This document shows positions 63,752 through 64,000 of a DNA stretch of 64,000 nt, piece after piece. Made by a program: the position numbers and the translations under genes. Numbering within the stretch: the first letter of the stretch is position 1; every line of letters starts with the position of its first letter. The stretch is from Bacteroidales bacterium SW299. GTDB lineage: Bacteria > Bacteroidota > Bacteroidia > Bacteroidales > Bacteroidaceae. The notes beneath the pieces were generated by a model. That model had not been told where the DNA came from and did no database searches. It saw only the letters and a program-made list of their open reading frames with translations. The DNA lies in contig SDWH01000003.1 in the NCBI GenBank assembly GCA_019550975.1, positions 175,421 through 239,420 on the forward strand, read 5' to 3'.

Positions 63752-63839
63752 ATCTCTTCACTGGAGTGATACGTTCTCCTCACTTTAGTGAAGACATCTC
63801 TTCACTCCAGTGATGCGATCTCCTCACTGGAGTGAAAAG
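63752..63839. repeat. Four-unit palindrome array, 22-bp period (TCACT/AGTGA family)
   Basis: TCACT starts at 63758, 63780, 63802 and 63824, exactly 22 bp apart. The cores are TCACT-GG-AGTGA, TCACT-TT-AGTGA, TCACT-CC-AGTGA and TCACT-GG-AGTGA. Spacers are rich in CTC or ATC. It lies after the terminator. The remaining 63840-64000 is AT-rich, with an ATTATATATAAT palindrome near 63893, and no gene is visible. Confidence 0.87.
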
Positions 63840-64000
63840 GTCTTTTCTTTTTGTTTTTTTCTTTTTCCCTCATGTTCTCTTTCGGCTTTATATTATATAT
63901 AATGTACAGGCCTTTCCTTCTCCTTGATCCGCCTTTCATTTTTTTTCGTCCGCATTCCGCTGTATTCCAGCCGGTTGCTCTCCGGCGTCCAAAAAAGTTT

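Overview
The window looks like chromosome of a Bacteroidales bacterium, most likely Bacteroidaceae (Bacteroides/Phocaeicola type). The evidence is sequence-internal. Many genes are preceded by the Bacteroidetes sigma-factor signature (TTTG, about 19-21 bp, then TAnnTTTG, e.g. 15367-15397, 24311-24341, 26854-26885). The gene content includes DUF4249/TonB receptor pairs, DUF4374, DUF3472, DUF4488, an ATP sulfurylase of CysD/CysN type, and glycosidases of GH43, GH51, GH127 and GH35. The species cannot be fixed from the sequence alone.

Layout. 1-625: end of a methyltransferase. 972-9991: a co-directional arabinose/galactose-releasing glycosidase block (double GH43, GH51 with a half-propeller in front, GH127, GH35) without SusC/SusD. 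10351-14569: purB, rluB-like pseudouridine synthase, asnS. 15523-18561: rplM-rpsI-rpsB-tsf. 18715-20235: gpmI. 20358-23903 (minus): DUF4249 lipoprotein, a TonB-receptor-like barrel that seems to lack its plug, and a frameshifted lipoprotein gene. 24106-26534: rpmH (short), efp, rpmE (type B), cysK. 26645-26827: two initiator tRNA-Met genes. 27239-29386: TetR, FabG, RluA-type synthase. 29775-37091 (minus): a run of PPIase, M16 peptidase, MATE pump, hybrid histidine kinase and NtrC-type regulator. 37478-44221 (minus): a complete sulfate-to-sulfonated-product cassette (cysQ, SLC13 permease, cysC, cysD, cysN, sulfotransferase). 44317-50022: amino-acid permease, DUF3109, two NlpE/lipocalin-like lipoproteins, rnhB, a DUF3108-like protein. 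50251-52721: DUF3472 gene and an IS5-like element with a MITE-like tail. 52760-55987: Imm17-like protein, tsaE, metal ABC permease, small membrane protein, aroA. 56182-62273: a xusABC-like xenosiderophore operon with a divergent LysR gene. 62371-63666: CNNM/CorC-type transporter.

How the genes work together. The sulfation cassette has everything needed to import sulfate, activate it to PAPS, transfer the sulfonate and remove the PAP by-product. It has no reductive (CysH/CysI) genes, so it reads as a biosynthetic sulfonation pathway, like the steroid-sulfonating locus described in B. thetaiotaomicron. The xus-like operon imports siderophores made by other bacteria. The kinase/regulator pair could form a full His-Asp-His-Asp phosphorelay.

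The least explained signal is non-coding. Five intergenic sites (682-768, 27004-27085, 37284-37366, 46138-46217, 63752-63839) each hold four imperfect palindromes spaced exactly 21 or 22 bp apart. They fall into three unrelated sequence families but share one architecture: two arms of about 8 nt, a 1-2 nt centre and a 4 nt spacer. A sixth, irregular relative lies at 29720-29789. I know of no name for these arrays.
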